Positions 32,421-48,045 of a DNA stretch of 64,000 bases are shown here, one piece after another (within the stretch, counting starts at the first letter, position 1; every line of letters begins with the position of its first letter). The translations under genes were made by a program, and so were the position numbers. The notes beneath the pieces are model-generated. The model ran no database searches. It was given only the letters and a program-made list of their open reading frames with translations, and had not been told where the DNA came from. Source of the stretch: Atherinomorus stipes. Its lineage: Eukaryota; Chordata; Actinopteri; Atheriniformes; Atherinidae. The DNA lies in the NCBI GenBank assembly GCA_023101725.1, contig JALJCO010012619.1, positions 310,001 to 374,000 on the forward strand, in the 5' to 3' direction.

Positions 32421-35400
32421 GTCGGGTTTCGTTTTTATTAATGGGCAAAAATACTTCAATAAATAAACGGAGGGGGAAATTTGTCTTGTCCTTTTCCCTC
32501 TTTTTTTCCTTATCCAAAAATTGATCCAATTTGTGACTCAAAAACTGTAAACCAATCCAAACTGTGAGTTCATTGATCCATTACACCACTACCCACAACA
32601 TTCAGGGAACACGACATTTTCTGATAAAACTGGCACCACACAACTAAAACATACTTTTGAGTAAACACAGTGCCAGTCTGAAACATAAAATGTGCTGTGA
32701 CCTGTGAACACTGCAGTTTCTGTTTTAATCATTCAAATATTTATCAGTAATACATTAAGAGTGAGAGGAAATGTGAATATTTGCTTTGATTTCAGGGTGT
32801 GCCCGTAAGCTTTCTGCTTGCGATCCAAATAATTGTAAGTTAGGGGCCACTGTTCTCTTTGTAAAAAGTTAGTCTGGAGCCCTGGGCTCACGAGACAATG
32901 AAGAAAAATGACAGAAAAGGAATCTATAATGCCACTCAGACTGCAACGCCAGGTTTCCTGTCCAGTGGTGTGAATAATGTGAAGTATCATGGATGGCACA
33001 TGCATCCCTGAAGGTCCCAGGTTCAGCACTTTGGACAGCGATCGCGATCGTTGTAAACGATCCGACTGGCCTAAACAGAGCTACAATGATATGTTATGAA
33101 GTTTGTAATCTTTTTAAATAATAAAAAACAGACACATTCCATATTTTTTGTAATATAAATGTTTAGAAACTTACTACAGACAAAAGGTTGATCCCATCTG
33201 TTCCTGATGGGAGGAAAACTTCAACATTTTGAGTCAACAGAAACCCAACCATTATGTGTAGTTTCAGCACCATATACTGTGTTCACAGGAATGAAACCAT
33301 TTTTACTAAATAATAATAATAAAAAAACATAAATAAAATAACATAAAATAAAAAACTTCCATAAACAGGTTGGACTGTTGACCTAATTTCCATGCAGGGC
33401 TGTTTTACATTTTACAATAAACAAGCTTTCAGTTTCACATTTTTAAGCTGTCTCTTTGTTTTTGGCAATCTGGAACAATTGGGGATTCTTGCAACTACTT
33501 TTTCTTTTACATGCTTTACTTTTTTACAAAACTGAGATCAAAAGCTCATATTTTCTCCTGCAAATTATTCAGTTCACCATTAAGAATTTAAGTGCACTAC
33601 TGCAGATGATCCAAATGCATCACATCATAACAGCTCATCATTTCTCTGGCAAGTTAGAGGCCAAATGTTTTCAAACTGTAAATGCATGTCACTTTTTTGG
33701 TGCTTTTATTGAAACCTTAGTGATTTATGCTATTTGCCTGAAGCATCTGAAAGTGCCAGAGGAAGCGCCTTAGACAGGGGGAGATAAAGCAGAGGATAAA
33801 GAAAGGAGAGTGCAAAAGGAAGAGGGAGAGGAGAATGAGATTAAGTGAGAGTGGGAAAAAAAAATCTAGAGATACACTCAAGAATTGTGCGGGTGATATT
33901 AGCCAGGGTGAAAGTGAGGACAAGTACTTTTTCTTTCTACCCTTCTGTCGCTTACTTGGCAGAGAAGCTCCACTGGTTGTTTCAGTTTGGCAGTATCACT
34001 TTGTACTCAAGCTCTCTTTTCACTTTCTATCCAAGTTAATGTGGAAAAATAAAAGAGCACTTAGTGGTTGATTTACATGACCAGACAAGGAAACAGTTTT
34101 TAAAGGTGCTTTCTGTTTTCTGTGCATAGAAAGAGACCAGTGTCAGCAGCAGTGGTAGTATAGCATAGTAAATATCTGGCAGCCAATGTCTACTGTAGTA
34201 ATGTTTCTGCTCTCTTTTGTTTTGATACATCTTATTAAGAAATTTGACACAAGTTGCAGGAGATAAAATTGGTCTATTTATAAGGAGCTGCAGGAAATAA
34301 CAGTTTCTTTCTTTAATGCATTCTTAGCCGGTTTGCACTGCATGCTTGTATGAATGTGTGCTTGTATACTTTTCTGGTGATTAACATGTTTGTCCTGAAC
34401 TCTGAGAGATGGTGCGTTTTTTCAAATTTCTTTTTTATTCTTTATTTTTCATTGTGTGTATTGTGTGTACGAATGCAGGAAGCTCTGCAGAGGGAGCAGC
34501 TGTCAAGAAAGGGGTGTGGGTAATGACGGCCATGCATCACCGTGCGCGCGTGTGTGCACATGCAAGCATCAGTGTGATGGTTTGGAAACGGTGTCTTGCT
34601 CATACGTCATTCTTCCGGGTGCCTCCAGACAAGCTGTTTGTGTGTGTGTGTGTGTGTTTGCTACTGTAGCCTTGAGTCTGACGGTCTGTCAGAAAAGCTT
34701 TCTAATTGTGGTTAAAAGATGGCAGGCCAGAGTCAGTCTAATTTATCATTCACCTTGTACACACACAGATGCCGTCTCACACACTCACGTGCACGAGCAC
34801 ATGCACACTAATACCAAAATAGGTTGTGATTTGGCTGGTTTCTTAGCTGTTATCAAACAACCCACTGGTGTCTGAGGTAACTGAGTTATATAAGCACACT
34901 ATATGTATGTAAATGAGTATTTATTGATAACATTTGAGGAGATTTCTTTTTCTCTATGGGAAGAGTAATGAGAGGAGAGGGGGGGGAGGAGGGGGGGGTT
35001 TAGTAAGATGAGAGAGAACAGGGAATGGCGGCAGAATGGGGAAAATGAACAGGAATGACGGAGCGAGGCAGAGCTTTGACAATAAAAGCAAAAACAAAAG
35101 AATAAAGAAGGAAAGAAGCTTTAACTGAGAAGGATGGACTGAAGGAGGAAATAATGGAGGAAAAAAGTGACTGGGAAACAGAGGGTTAAAATGACAGGTG
35201 AGAGGCTCGTAAATAAAAAGGATACGAGGAGAAGAAGAATTGGACAGAATTAAAGAGATAAAACAACCAACCAGGCTTGAAGGGTGGAAAACATGGGACA
35301 TCACTCGCAGAAGCAGGAGGAAAGATGAGAGATCAAGCAAAACAATGTGATGGAAGAAGAAGAAAGAGAGGAAAGGAAATAGAAAGAGGGAAGTGTGTTA

Positions 35401-37691
35401 ATCTTGGTGGCAGTCTGGCAGCACAAAGAAGAAAAATACTGTTTCTATCCCTTTCTTTCACTCTTTTGTCCTGCCACCTTCCGTTTCACTGACTCGCTCT
35501 TTTATTTCTCCTCCACTGCAGTGTTACAGGCCCCTTGATTTGTTTTTGTGTTCATACATTTCTGTCTGCTTGTATTTGTGCATTTGTGGGTTGTATATTG
35601 GGGTGGGGGGGGGGGGGTTGTTTGTCATGTCTGTCCACATATTTTTTATTATATTTTATGCATGTTTCCTCTTAGCGTACTTGCATGCTTCTGAATATAA
35701 ATGCACTGGTGGACTCATGCTTATACTAATGTGGAGAGAAGTGACACAAATACATCTCACCACCTTAATGTCACACTTTTTCTGCATCCAAATGAAGGCA
35801 ACTTTCTGGCCGTAAATCGCTCGCTCTGCACGCACACATGAACACATGGCTAAGCTCACAGTTACAGAGTCTCAGTTTGTGTCTATGGGTCATCACTTCA
35901 GCATGGGTCAAGATTAAAGGATTTTCTAGCAGGAGAGTTGCTCATCCTCTGGCAAGGAGGAGGCAGGAGACGGAGGGGTTTATGGAGGAGTTACTTTAAA
36001 GTCCACACAGCGGTGAGATCCGCAGGTCAGTCTGGGTGATGGTTCTGTCTGAGCACCTGCGGGTGGCGGCTTGCTAATGCCACGTTCTTCATCGGTGATG
36101 GTGTTTCAGAGTTGGTGATGACACACAAATATGATTCCTTCCTTATAAATGCATTTCAGATTCTCCTACTTAAACTGTTGCATATAGGACAATTTACAAC
36201 TCAAATTACAGAATGTGAATAATTCTGACACACTGAGTGTGACTTTTCAGGATTAAAACCGCAGTATTAGTTTTAATTGTCCAGATTTCTGCCTCTTCTA
36301 CAGTTTAGATGAAAGGAAAATGACATTTAAAAAAAATCAGGAGTACAATGTCTTTACAGAGCCAGCGTGCTTGTAATTCTGGATAATTTACCCAATTAGA
36401 AAAGGCATTCATTGCAACTGTGTTGACTGATGGATTATGCAGTAAGACTGGGACATTGTTGCTCTTTGCAGTCTAATCATTTCTATTGCATGCTTTGATT
36501 TCTCACAAAGAAACAGCCTCTTCAAATCATTCATAAGACAGAAATGAAAGAGGCCATAATAGGGACAAGCATTTTCTATTTTTCTATTTTAGGCTGTAAA
36601 TGTAAATGTCACTAAATCAGCTGCAGCTACAATTTGTAAGAAATGAGAGAGTCAAAGGTACAAGTATGAAGAACCATTTGAGTGTGCACCTTGCTCAGAT
36701 TATCACAGCTGGACTGTTATGTTGTCGTGAAAGGAGGTTAGTTGATCCCTTGAGCTTGTGTGCACACACTTGTGTAAGATTTACGCAGCGAAATGTGCCC
36801 TTTGTCTCATTCAATCATTTAACGGTAAATGATTGCTGTGTTTCAGATGTGGATCCACAGAGGGAAAGGTGAGACAGTAATAAGATAAAGGGAGAAGAGA
36901 AAACTGGGCAGGACAAAGTGAAGTAAAAAGAAAGGAGGAAGGGAACAGGAGAAAAATGTGTTGATGCCAGTTATATAGGGAATGCCCTGAGGTTGGGCAG
37001 GGAGAGAAACATGTGCTGACCACATGTGCTCAAAATGCCTGTCAAAATTTTTCATCCTTATGCATGTGTGGTAGAGTGTGTCTGGTTAGTGGTTTCAGGA
37101 ATGGACATGGACATGTTCCTATATATGTGCATGCCGTTGCTTTATTCTAAAAGAAGCGCTGGACATGCTAGCAGACTGACACTGGAAGAGGTTAACTAAA
37201 CCCCTGAGTTAGTGTGTGTGTGTATGTGTGCAAGACAGGCAGCACTGTAGGGCATCACCTTGGCAGAAGTATTAAATCTTTTTCATCCTCTCCACTGCCT
37301 GTGGGGAGAACCAGGAGACAGATTTACTCACACACATACACACACAGTTGCTTTAGAGAATACACTCGCTCATGCTGAAACAGACAGAAACATTTTGCAT
37401 ACTATGAGACATGGAGCCGGTTCTCATGCCCAGTCACACTGTTGCAGTCGCACAGAGACGGCGTCTGACAGGCTGCTGGTTTCTGACTTAACATGCTCCC
37501 TGAGCTGTCACTTCTGACTCACACAGCCGGTCATAAGAATCCAAATACCATGTGCTACATATGCAATATGAGGTGGGACATGTGGGATCAGGTTGAAAGA
37601 AAAAAAAAAAAAGTCCTGCCGGCTTTTTGTTAAACATGAACTTGAAGAGGGACAGTTTAGTGTTATAATATTGGTTTTCTGATCTATTTAC
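32421..37691. other. Non-coding stretch with long purine-rich tracts
   Basis: No gene seen. GA-rich + strand tracts lie at about 33770-33860, 34950-35400 and 36850-37010. TG/CA-rich patches lie at 34535-34660, 34760-34810 and 37210-37345, and a 13-base G run at 35605-35617. The minus-strand frame at 34954-35340 is a translation of the GA tract (Ser/Leu/Pro/Phe only) and is not a gene. Bases 36360-36510 look enhancer-like. A 12-bp CpG palindrome is at 33039-33050. Confidence 0.6.
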
Positions 37692-38351
37692 TTAAAGGTG
37701 CATTGCTCAAGTTTAAATGTTAAAAGATGCTGCTGCTTCTAAAAGATGGAGAGCTGGTGCCTCTCAAACCCCAACTCAGACTCCAGTGGCAAAGAAGAAA
37801 AGTTTTGTCTTGTGATATGAAGAGAACCAAACTGGAGTGTGACCTGTTCCCCCAACAGGGGGGCGTTTTTTGGTACAACACCAGTACTGTAAGTAAGACG
37901 GGAGTAAACGACCGAGCAGCTTTTTTTTTTCTTCTTTTTTTTAATTTGAAGGAGCTCCGATCTAGTCTGGGAATAAAATGAGACCCACAGTTGGCTTTCT
38001 TCTCACTAACAAGGTAAATGTGATGTATGACTGAAATAAGGATGCATAATTTTGCAATGCTAAGTTTTTAGCATGTAAATGCGGCAGTATGACAGCCATA
38101 TGACTGTTCCTGCGGAAGACATACACTCTTGTCAACTTGTTAAATTTAGTTGATGTGGTAATTTTATAAGGTAATCGTGGTCTCAGGCTGTGAATTTAGA
38201 TATTTGAACTACAGGCCAGTGTTGGCCTGTTGTTACTGTTAGCATGCTGTCCATCAGTTTATGGGTGTGCGTGACATTAGCGTCACTTCCACTTGTCGCC
38301 AGAGGGGGCAAACTTCTGAATAAACCTTGAACTTGTGCTGTACTCCTTTAA
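37692..38351. mobile_element. TTAA-flanked MITE, 0.66 kb
   Basis: TTAA at 37692-37695 and 38348-38351 bound the ends AGGTGCATTGCTCAAGTT and AACTTGTGCTGTACTCCT, which match when inverted at about 17 of 23 positions including TTAA. The interior is non-coding and contains a T-rich run at 37920-37943. Divergence between the ends suggests it is older than the TTAA element at 55092. Confidence 0.7.
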
Positions 38352-42232
<3,881 letters not shown>

Positions 42233-42344
42233 TCACTTTTGCATTCTACCACCTTCAGTGTAGCTTCTGCATTGGGAAAATGCACATTGAGTTTTCTGTA
42301 TCAAGAGTTTGAAGAAGGCAGAGCAACAGCTTTATGCTTTTTAT

Positions 42345-42741
42345 TAGGGCTGTCAAAAAATCTATCCTGATTACATTGCTTTTTTCACTTCTAGAACACA
42401 TTTAGGGTTAAAGGTGTCTCACCAGGAATTCTGCATTTATCTTTAGTAGACTAAACTACTGAAACCCTGTCCTTACATGTCTCCCTATGGTCCTTCAGAC
42501 AGCTGCAGTTTAGTCCAGAATGTTGCTGATACGTCCTCACACACTGACTTCACAACTGTCCTAATGTGAAGCTGAAATTCAGGTCTGAGTCCTGGACTAC
42601 TCCCGGATGTGTAGCTTGGTTTTAGCCTTTAAGTTGTAAAACAAAAGTTAATGTATTTTCTGCATATAGCAGTAGTAATTAAAAAGGACATCTCTTGTTT
42701 GACAATAGGATTAATTTAGGATAAATTTTTTGATAGCCCTA
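42345..42741. mobile_element. hAT MITE, TAGGGCTGTCAAAAAAT family, with perfect 8-bp duplication
   Basis: The ends TAGGGCTGTCAAAAAAT and ATTTTTTGATAGCCCTA are inverted with one mismatch in 17. A perfect 8-bp direct repeat CTTTTTAT flanks it (42337-42344 and 42742-42749). The 397-bp interior is non-coding. It lies about 115 bp from the compound microsatellite. Confidence 0.92.
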
Positions 42742-44269
42742 CTTTTTATGCATCACCTCACCTGCTCCTACTCCAGCAGTGCAGTTGTCTTTCTTGGGTG
42801 TATAGGATAAAGCTGCAGTGAATGAAATGCACTTTAAGTCTAGTTGTAAACTGTCTGCCAGCATCTCAGTTATACTGTAATGCTTGCTTACCAATACTTC
42901 TAGCATAACCGCGTAATTATCGCCATCATTTTATAACATTTTTGAGGTATGCCAAATTGGTTTATCATGAAATTATATAAACTCTTTGACAACATCCATT
43001 AGCTGAGGCTCCACCTTGTTTAAACATGAGGAGTAGAGGGTCGTCAGATGAAGACTGAGTAAAGAAAGCTGCAGAGAACTCACTGATACACTCAGTCAGA
43101 TCACGGAAAGAGATTATGGCTGAAAAGGGATCTAAGTCCTGAGAGGGACAGATATTCTAATGCAAACACTGAGCAACTTATCTTCACTCAATGGAGATAA
43201 AAACAGAAAGACAGGCAGTTAGTGAGAGACAAAATCAGATAGTTGGAACGAAAAAGGTGAGACAGAAGCTAGAGGAATAAAGCAGTTTAAGAAAAGATAG
43301 AACTGAAGAGCAAATGAAGAGGAAAAATGGCTAACCAGTGAGGCATGTTGTTAATGTGTCCTGTCTTTTAGTATTGTGTGGCAGTGTTCATAAAGGTATA
43401 TATGTGTGTGTGTGTGTCTGTCTGCATGCATGTGTGCACAAGCATATTTTTAGCTCTAAAGATGAAGCTAAGTGCATCTGGTACCCCCCTAGCCCTTGGG
43501 AGGCTCAAACAGCCACACACACTTACACTCACAGAGACTATTTATTATATTTCACTCTTTTAGAGAGCAAATTTTAAACTTTTTAAATCTCAAGCCAACC
43601 AATGTGTTGTCTTTGTGTATAGTACACACTTTAAGTACAATCAAACATGCACATGAAATACAAGCACTGACACAAGCATTGCAAGACCAACATTCTACTA
43701 GTATTCACATAGTAGTACTCACATTTTGTCACAGTCTTGCTGTGACAAGGACCTCCTAGGGAATCATTTTCCACCATTTTATTTTGCTGTGGTTGCTGTC
43801 CCTGTATTCCCCCCCATCTTTTGTGTTCTCTCTGTGTTCCCGAGAAAAGACTTGAAGACAACACTGCACCCCAGGGTCAATCTCACTGTTAAATGAGTCA
43901 TGCATCGGCTCTGGCTACATCACTCCCTAAATTTATCCACTGACTGGAATATAGTTTTAGTCACAATCTCCTAACTTCACCAAATAACTGATACTTTATT
44001 GATTTATCAATGGCAGTTTATGACAAGTCTTTGATGACATTGCTATTTTTTTTGTGTCTTTATTGAAACAGGAAGAGCAGATTTGGATTTATACCTCCAC
44101 TCAACCAATCTGTCAGTGTTATCCATTTTTGTATTGTTTTAGAAAAATGATTAAAGATTTGAAAAGGTTTCCTTTTACTTATGTTCAAATGCACCATGTG
44201 ACATGATTGTGTGACACTGGTTTTACACAAGTACTCTGACTGAAACAGTTATGCTGTTTGTTCAAAACC
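42742..44269. other. Non-coding stretch, no gene seen
   Basis: Contains a purine-rich block at about 43140-43330, a short TG run at about 43401-43418 and CA-rich sequence at 43510-43535. No gene or transposon end was recognised. Confidence 0.6.
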
Positions 44270-45385
44270 TTAAAGGTACAGTGTGTAAGAATTACTGACA
44301 TCTGGTGGTAAAGATGGGTATTTGAAAGAAAAACTGTTTTCTTTCAAATGACTTCATATTCCAAGCACTGCTGTGAATGTACGGTGGCTGTTAGTGGCCA
44401 AAATTCTCCCAAACATAGATGTTTTTATTGGGGATGCACCGAAAATTCGGCCACCAAAAGTTTTCGGACAAAAATGACCCAAAAGTGCATTTTCGGTTTT
44501 CGGCTGAAAGACATAAATCACTGAAACAACACAGCCGAAACTTGTGATGATGCAACAAACAGCGCATCCACCACGCAACTTATGAACTTTGTGTTTTTAT
44601 GTGAAAATATATTTAATGTCACTGTCTTTCAGCAGCCAGTCAGTTATAAGCCTGTATAATATTATTTGTTGTAATAGTCCTACAGAAAAAAAATGGAAAA
44701 GGCATTATGTAATGTACACGAGTGGAGTCAAACTAAATATTTTATTTTGAATTTTTAATCTATAGTGTACATTCTGTAATGTCAGGGGTAAATAAATATT
44801 TTGATACTTTTGTACTTGATAGTTGCAATGATTGATTTTAGTGAAGTTAGTACACATCGTAGCTAAAAGTGCTACAGTTCTAATAATTGACATTTTTTTC
44901 GGTGTTCGGTTTTCGGCCTTGGTTTGTTCATTTTTTGTTTTCGGTTTCGGTCAAGTATTTTCATTTCGGTGCATCCCTAGTTTTTATCTGAGTGGATCCA
45001 GTGGTCTCAGGTGTCGCTATGACTGTACTATGAGTAACTACTTTTAATGTCTTTTAAGGCATTACTGATCCCAAACAGTGCTTTAACTCCCATTAAACAA
45101 AGCTGGTACAGCAGTTTTAACAGTTCAGAGAGTTCTCTCTTCACTCGCATTGTTTTGTCCATTTTGGGACACCATAGTAAAAATGGCAGCACAAATATGG
45201 CGACCTCCATGTATGTGCACCCCCAGCAAGTTGATATAAATGGCTCATTCTAAGAAAATAAACATATAACAGCTATTGTGAAGCCATTACACATCTATAG
45301 AAACACCATTTTGGATTGTATGTAAAATTTTTCTGCCAATGACTTTTTATATATTTATTTATTTATTTACACACTGTACCTATAA
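44270..45385. mobile_element. TTAA-type MITE interrupted by a hAT MITE
   Basis: The left end TTAAAGGTACAGTGTGTAA (44270-44288) and the right end TTACACACTGTACCTATAA (45367-45385) match when inverted at 18 of 19 bases; the right flank reads ATAA instead of TTAA. The 1116-bp span includes a 551-bp hAT MITE plus its 8-bp duplication, so the original element was about 557 bp. Non-coding. Confidence 0.88.
44429..44979. mobile_element. hAT MITE (GGGATGCACCGAAA family) nested in the TTAA MITE
   Basis: The left end TGGGGATGCACCGAAAA and the right end TTTCGGTGCATCCCTA are inverted, differing at the second base. A perfect 8-bp direct repeat GTTTTTAT flanks it at 44421-44428 and 44980-44987. The interior repeats TTTTCGGTTTTCGG-like words near both ends. 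No transposase frame. The boundaries are firm because of the duplication. Confidence 0.93.
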
Positions 45386-47704
45386 ACATGCTTCATAATT
45401 CTGCCTTGCAAAGTGCTTCCCTTACAGATGACATGAGGAAGTATGCTTCATTAGCCTTTTAGATCAAATTGTGTCTTTTAAATTGGTGGTAGTTGTGACA
45501 TGAGATAGAGACTGATATACTATGTTGTCAGTAACGGCGACACTTTATGAAAACACCATTTTTTTTACCTCCTGGTTTAATTGAGATGAAAACATGACAT
45601 TGGTATGGTTGTGGTTTGAGCTAAAATACAGACTTCTTGTTGTGGACCATACTACTGTATCATGGACATCATCTCTACTCTTCAAATTCTCAAAATCACA
45701 AGAGGTTGTAAAGTTTTGAGACAGGAGGATAGTCTCTGTTATCAGGTCTCTTTGTGCAGGGCGCTGTGACATGGAGTGTCTCCAATTCCAAGCTGAAACC
45801 AGTTGACTACATCCCACTTACTCATGATTTACAGCTGGTGGAAAAGGGAAAGCTCACTGAAGAGCCACTATTTGATTTGTCCCTTTTGGGTTTCTGTAAC
45901 AACATGGTGATGCGACATAGCAGTTTTGGACAGTTTCTATTATTATACTCAACCTGCATTGTTTTCTTCTGTGAGGGAGCCATCATTTGACACGGGAGGG
46001 TTAAACCCTAGGCAGGTCATGTCAAAAACACTTCATGTAATTCTGTACTAAATTCAAATATATTTTCAAATATATTTAATTAATATTACGTGAGAGAGTC
46101 TTAGATTTTGGATTCAACTGCACAAAATAAAAGATGTTTTTCAAATCATCAACTCTTATGTAAAACAACCCCAGTGTTGCCTCCGTCTTGGTGCTGTCTG
46201 GTGCTTTGTTAGGAACATGGGGTCCTGAGAGGCTGTATTTTACATAGAAATATGCATTGGCAGTTTTTTTACTCTGACTGGTAACAACTCGTTTCACGAG
46301 ATCGTTCATGTTGGACAGAAACTACAATCTGTGACAGTGATGTGCAAAAGCTCTCCATTTACAGCACAGTTTAGTATTTTCCAAACAGCACATCAAGCTC
46401 CATCTCTGAGTTTCTCCTTCAGATCCAATCATCTACTGCCCCCTTTGTCCCAAGTTGGTCCAATTTCAACTCAGCTTCTTAGTTTTAGCTGTTAGCATCA
46501 TCCCAGAGGGGGCACTGAGAGAGACTGATGCTGGTGGAAGGGTGTTGGTGTAAAAAGCTAACATTCTCTGACACTCAGGCATGATTGTGTAAGTGTGCTT
46601 ATTACACTCTTTTTTTTCTCCCCTTTTTTTTCCCTTTCTGCTTGTGAGGTCAGTTGCTGTATGAACGGAGCGCTGCTGTGACCTTCACACCACGGCCACA
46701 GTGGCAGCTCTAGATGATCAACCTTTTGTATACTGTACAGCACAAAACACTTACTTTTAAATGCCAAAAGGATATTTCTCTGACTGACCCCAACTTCCTA
46801 ACTTGTGTGCATCTCTACAGGTGACTGGAGGTTACAGCAACAGTCAGATAAAAAAACAAGTAGTCCATGCTTTCTTTGGTAATGTGACAGGTATGACTTT
46901 GCATTTAATACTGGCAGCACTTCTGCATCTATCCATACACCCACCAAGCTGTGTTGGAGACCATCGGTCTGTGGGGCTTCAGTGATCTACTTTCATTTTC
47001 ACTGATGTACAATTTGTCTTAAAGCCAACATCCCACCTACAGACTGTGATTTGGCAATCCTAGCTCATTAAATGCTCACAGTTCTGTGGCTCAAAATTAA
47101 CACTATGGGACCTAAAAATCTACTTTTCTATCCTCCTATATACAGTTTTGTAAAGTTTATCTGTTGTTGTGACAGATTGTTTCAGAGTATAGCTTCCCTA
47201 TTTTATCTATTCATTTATTTTGAAATGGGTAGCCTACCAGGCATATTAATGGATATTTTTGTATGAATACACAAGAGTAAAAATAATGGCTTATTTCCAC
47301 CTGGTCCTTTCTCATGTAGATGGACCAAATCAGTGACATATAGTGACATAACACATGGATAGTAACATGTAACAAGATAATAAAGTTGTACATGTTAATT
47401 CCAAGAGCAGAATAATGGTTGTTCTATATGGGGAGCTGTCCAAGGAACTGACTATAGCTAGATTGTCTTTAACAGTAATAATAAGAGTCTCATGAACAAT
47501 GGCATGACAGACACAACAAAACACAAATTATGATCAGAAACCATAGGTGCTACATGTAGTGGGTAGGTACATTGGTGTTTTGGTTGGTGGTTTCATTATT
47601 CTTGGTAGTTTGTTTCAGGATCGTGTGCCACTGACAATGATAATGACAGAATTTTTCCATTCGGAAATACCACAACTATGTTTATGTATACGTTTGTGTA
47701 TATA

Positions 47705-47708
<4 letters not shown>
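45386..47708. other. Non-coding stretch, no gene seen
   Basis: AT-rich sequence with short T runs near 46608-46635. Frames at 45545-45990 and 46803-46985 have no recognised homology. No transposon ends seen. Confidence 0.6.
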
Positions 47709-47751
<43 letters not shown>

Positions 47752-47769
47752 AATATATATATATATATA
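47709..47769 (+). repeat. (TG)n and (TA)n microsatellites
   Basis: A 39-base TG run (47709-47747) is followed after a few bases by a TA run (47753-47769). It ends a few bases before a hAT MITE. Confidence 0.95.
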
Positions 47770-47781
47770 ATGCATATGCAG

Positions 47782-48037
47782 TAGGGCTGGGCGATATAGC
47801 CTAAAATCAATATATATTAAGCAGTAAGCTTTGGTAAAAATAAATGGACGATTACTCGTCACAGACTGGATGGGTGGAGTCATGTGACAGATGGTACATG
47901 TAGCTCAGCATCTTAAAGGGACATGAGCACAGCTTACCGAGGAACACCGAATATACCTACAGTACATGGGAAAAATGGCGTCTGTTATTGCTGTAAATTT
48001 TGGTGTTGGTAAATTTTCGGTTCATCACCCAGCCCTA
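47782..48037. mobile_element. hAT MITE, TAGGGCTGGGCGATAT family, with perfect 8-bp duplication
   Basis: The ends TAGGGCTGGGCGATATAG and GTTCATCACCCAGCCCTA are inverted (first 10 bases perfect). A perfect 8-bp direct repeat ATATGCAG flanks it at 47774-47781 and 48038-48045. The interior (256 bp in total) is non-coding. Related to the truncated end at 2668-2790. Confidence 0.93.
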
Positions 48038-48045
48038 ATATGCAG

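Noticed and set aside
34954..35340. 128-codon minus-strand open frame
   Set aside because: Pure product of a purine-rich tract; only Ser, Leu, Phe, Pro-type residues, with a Pro run from poly(G).
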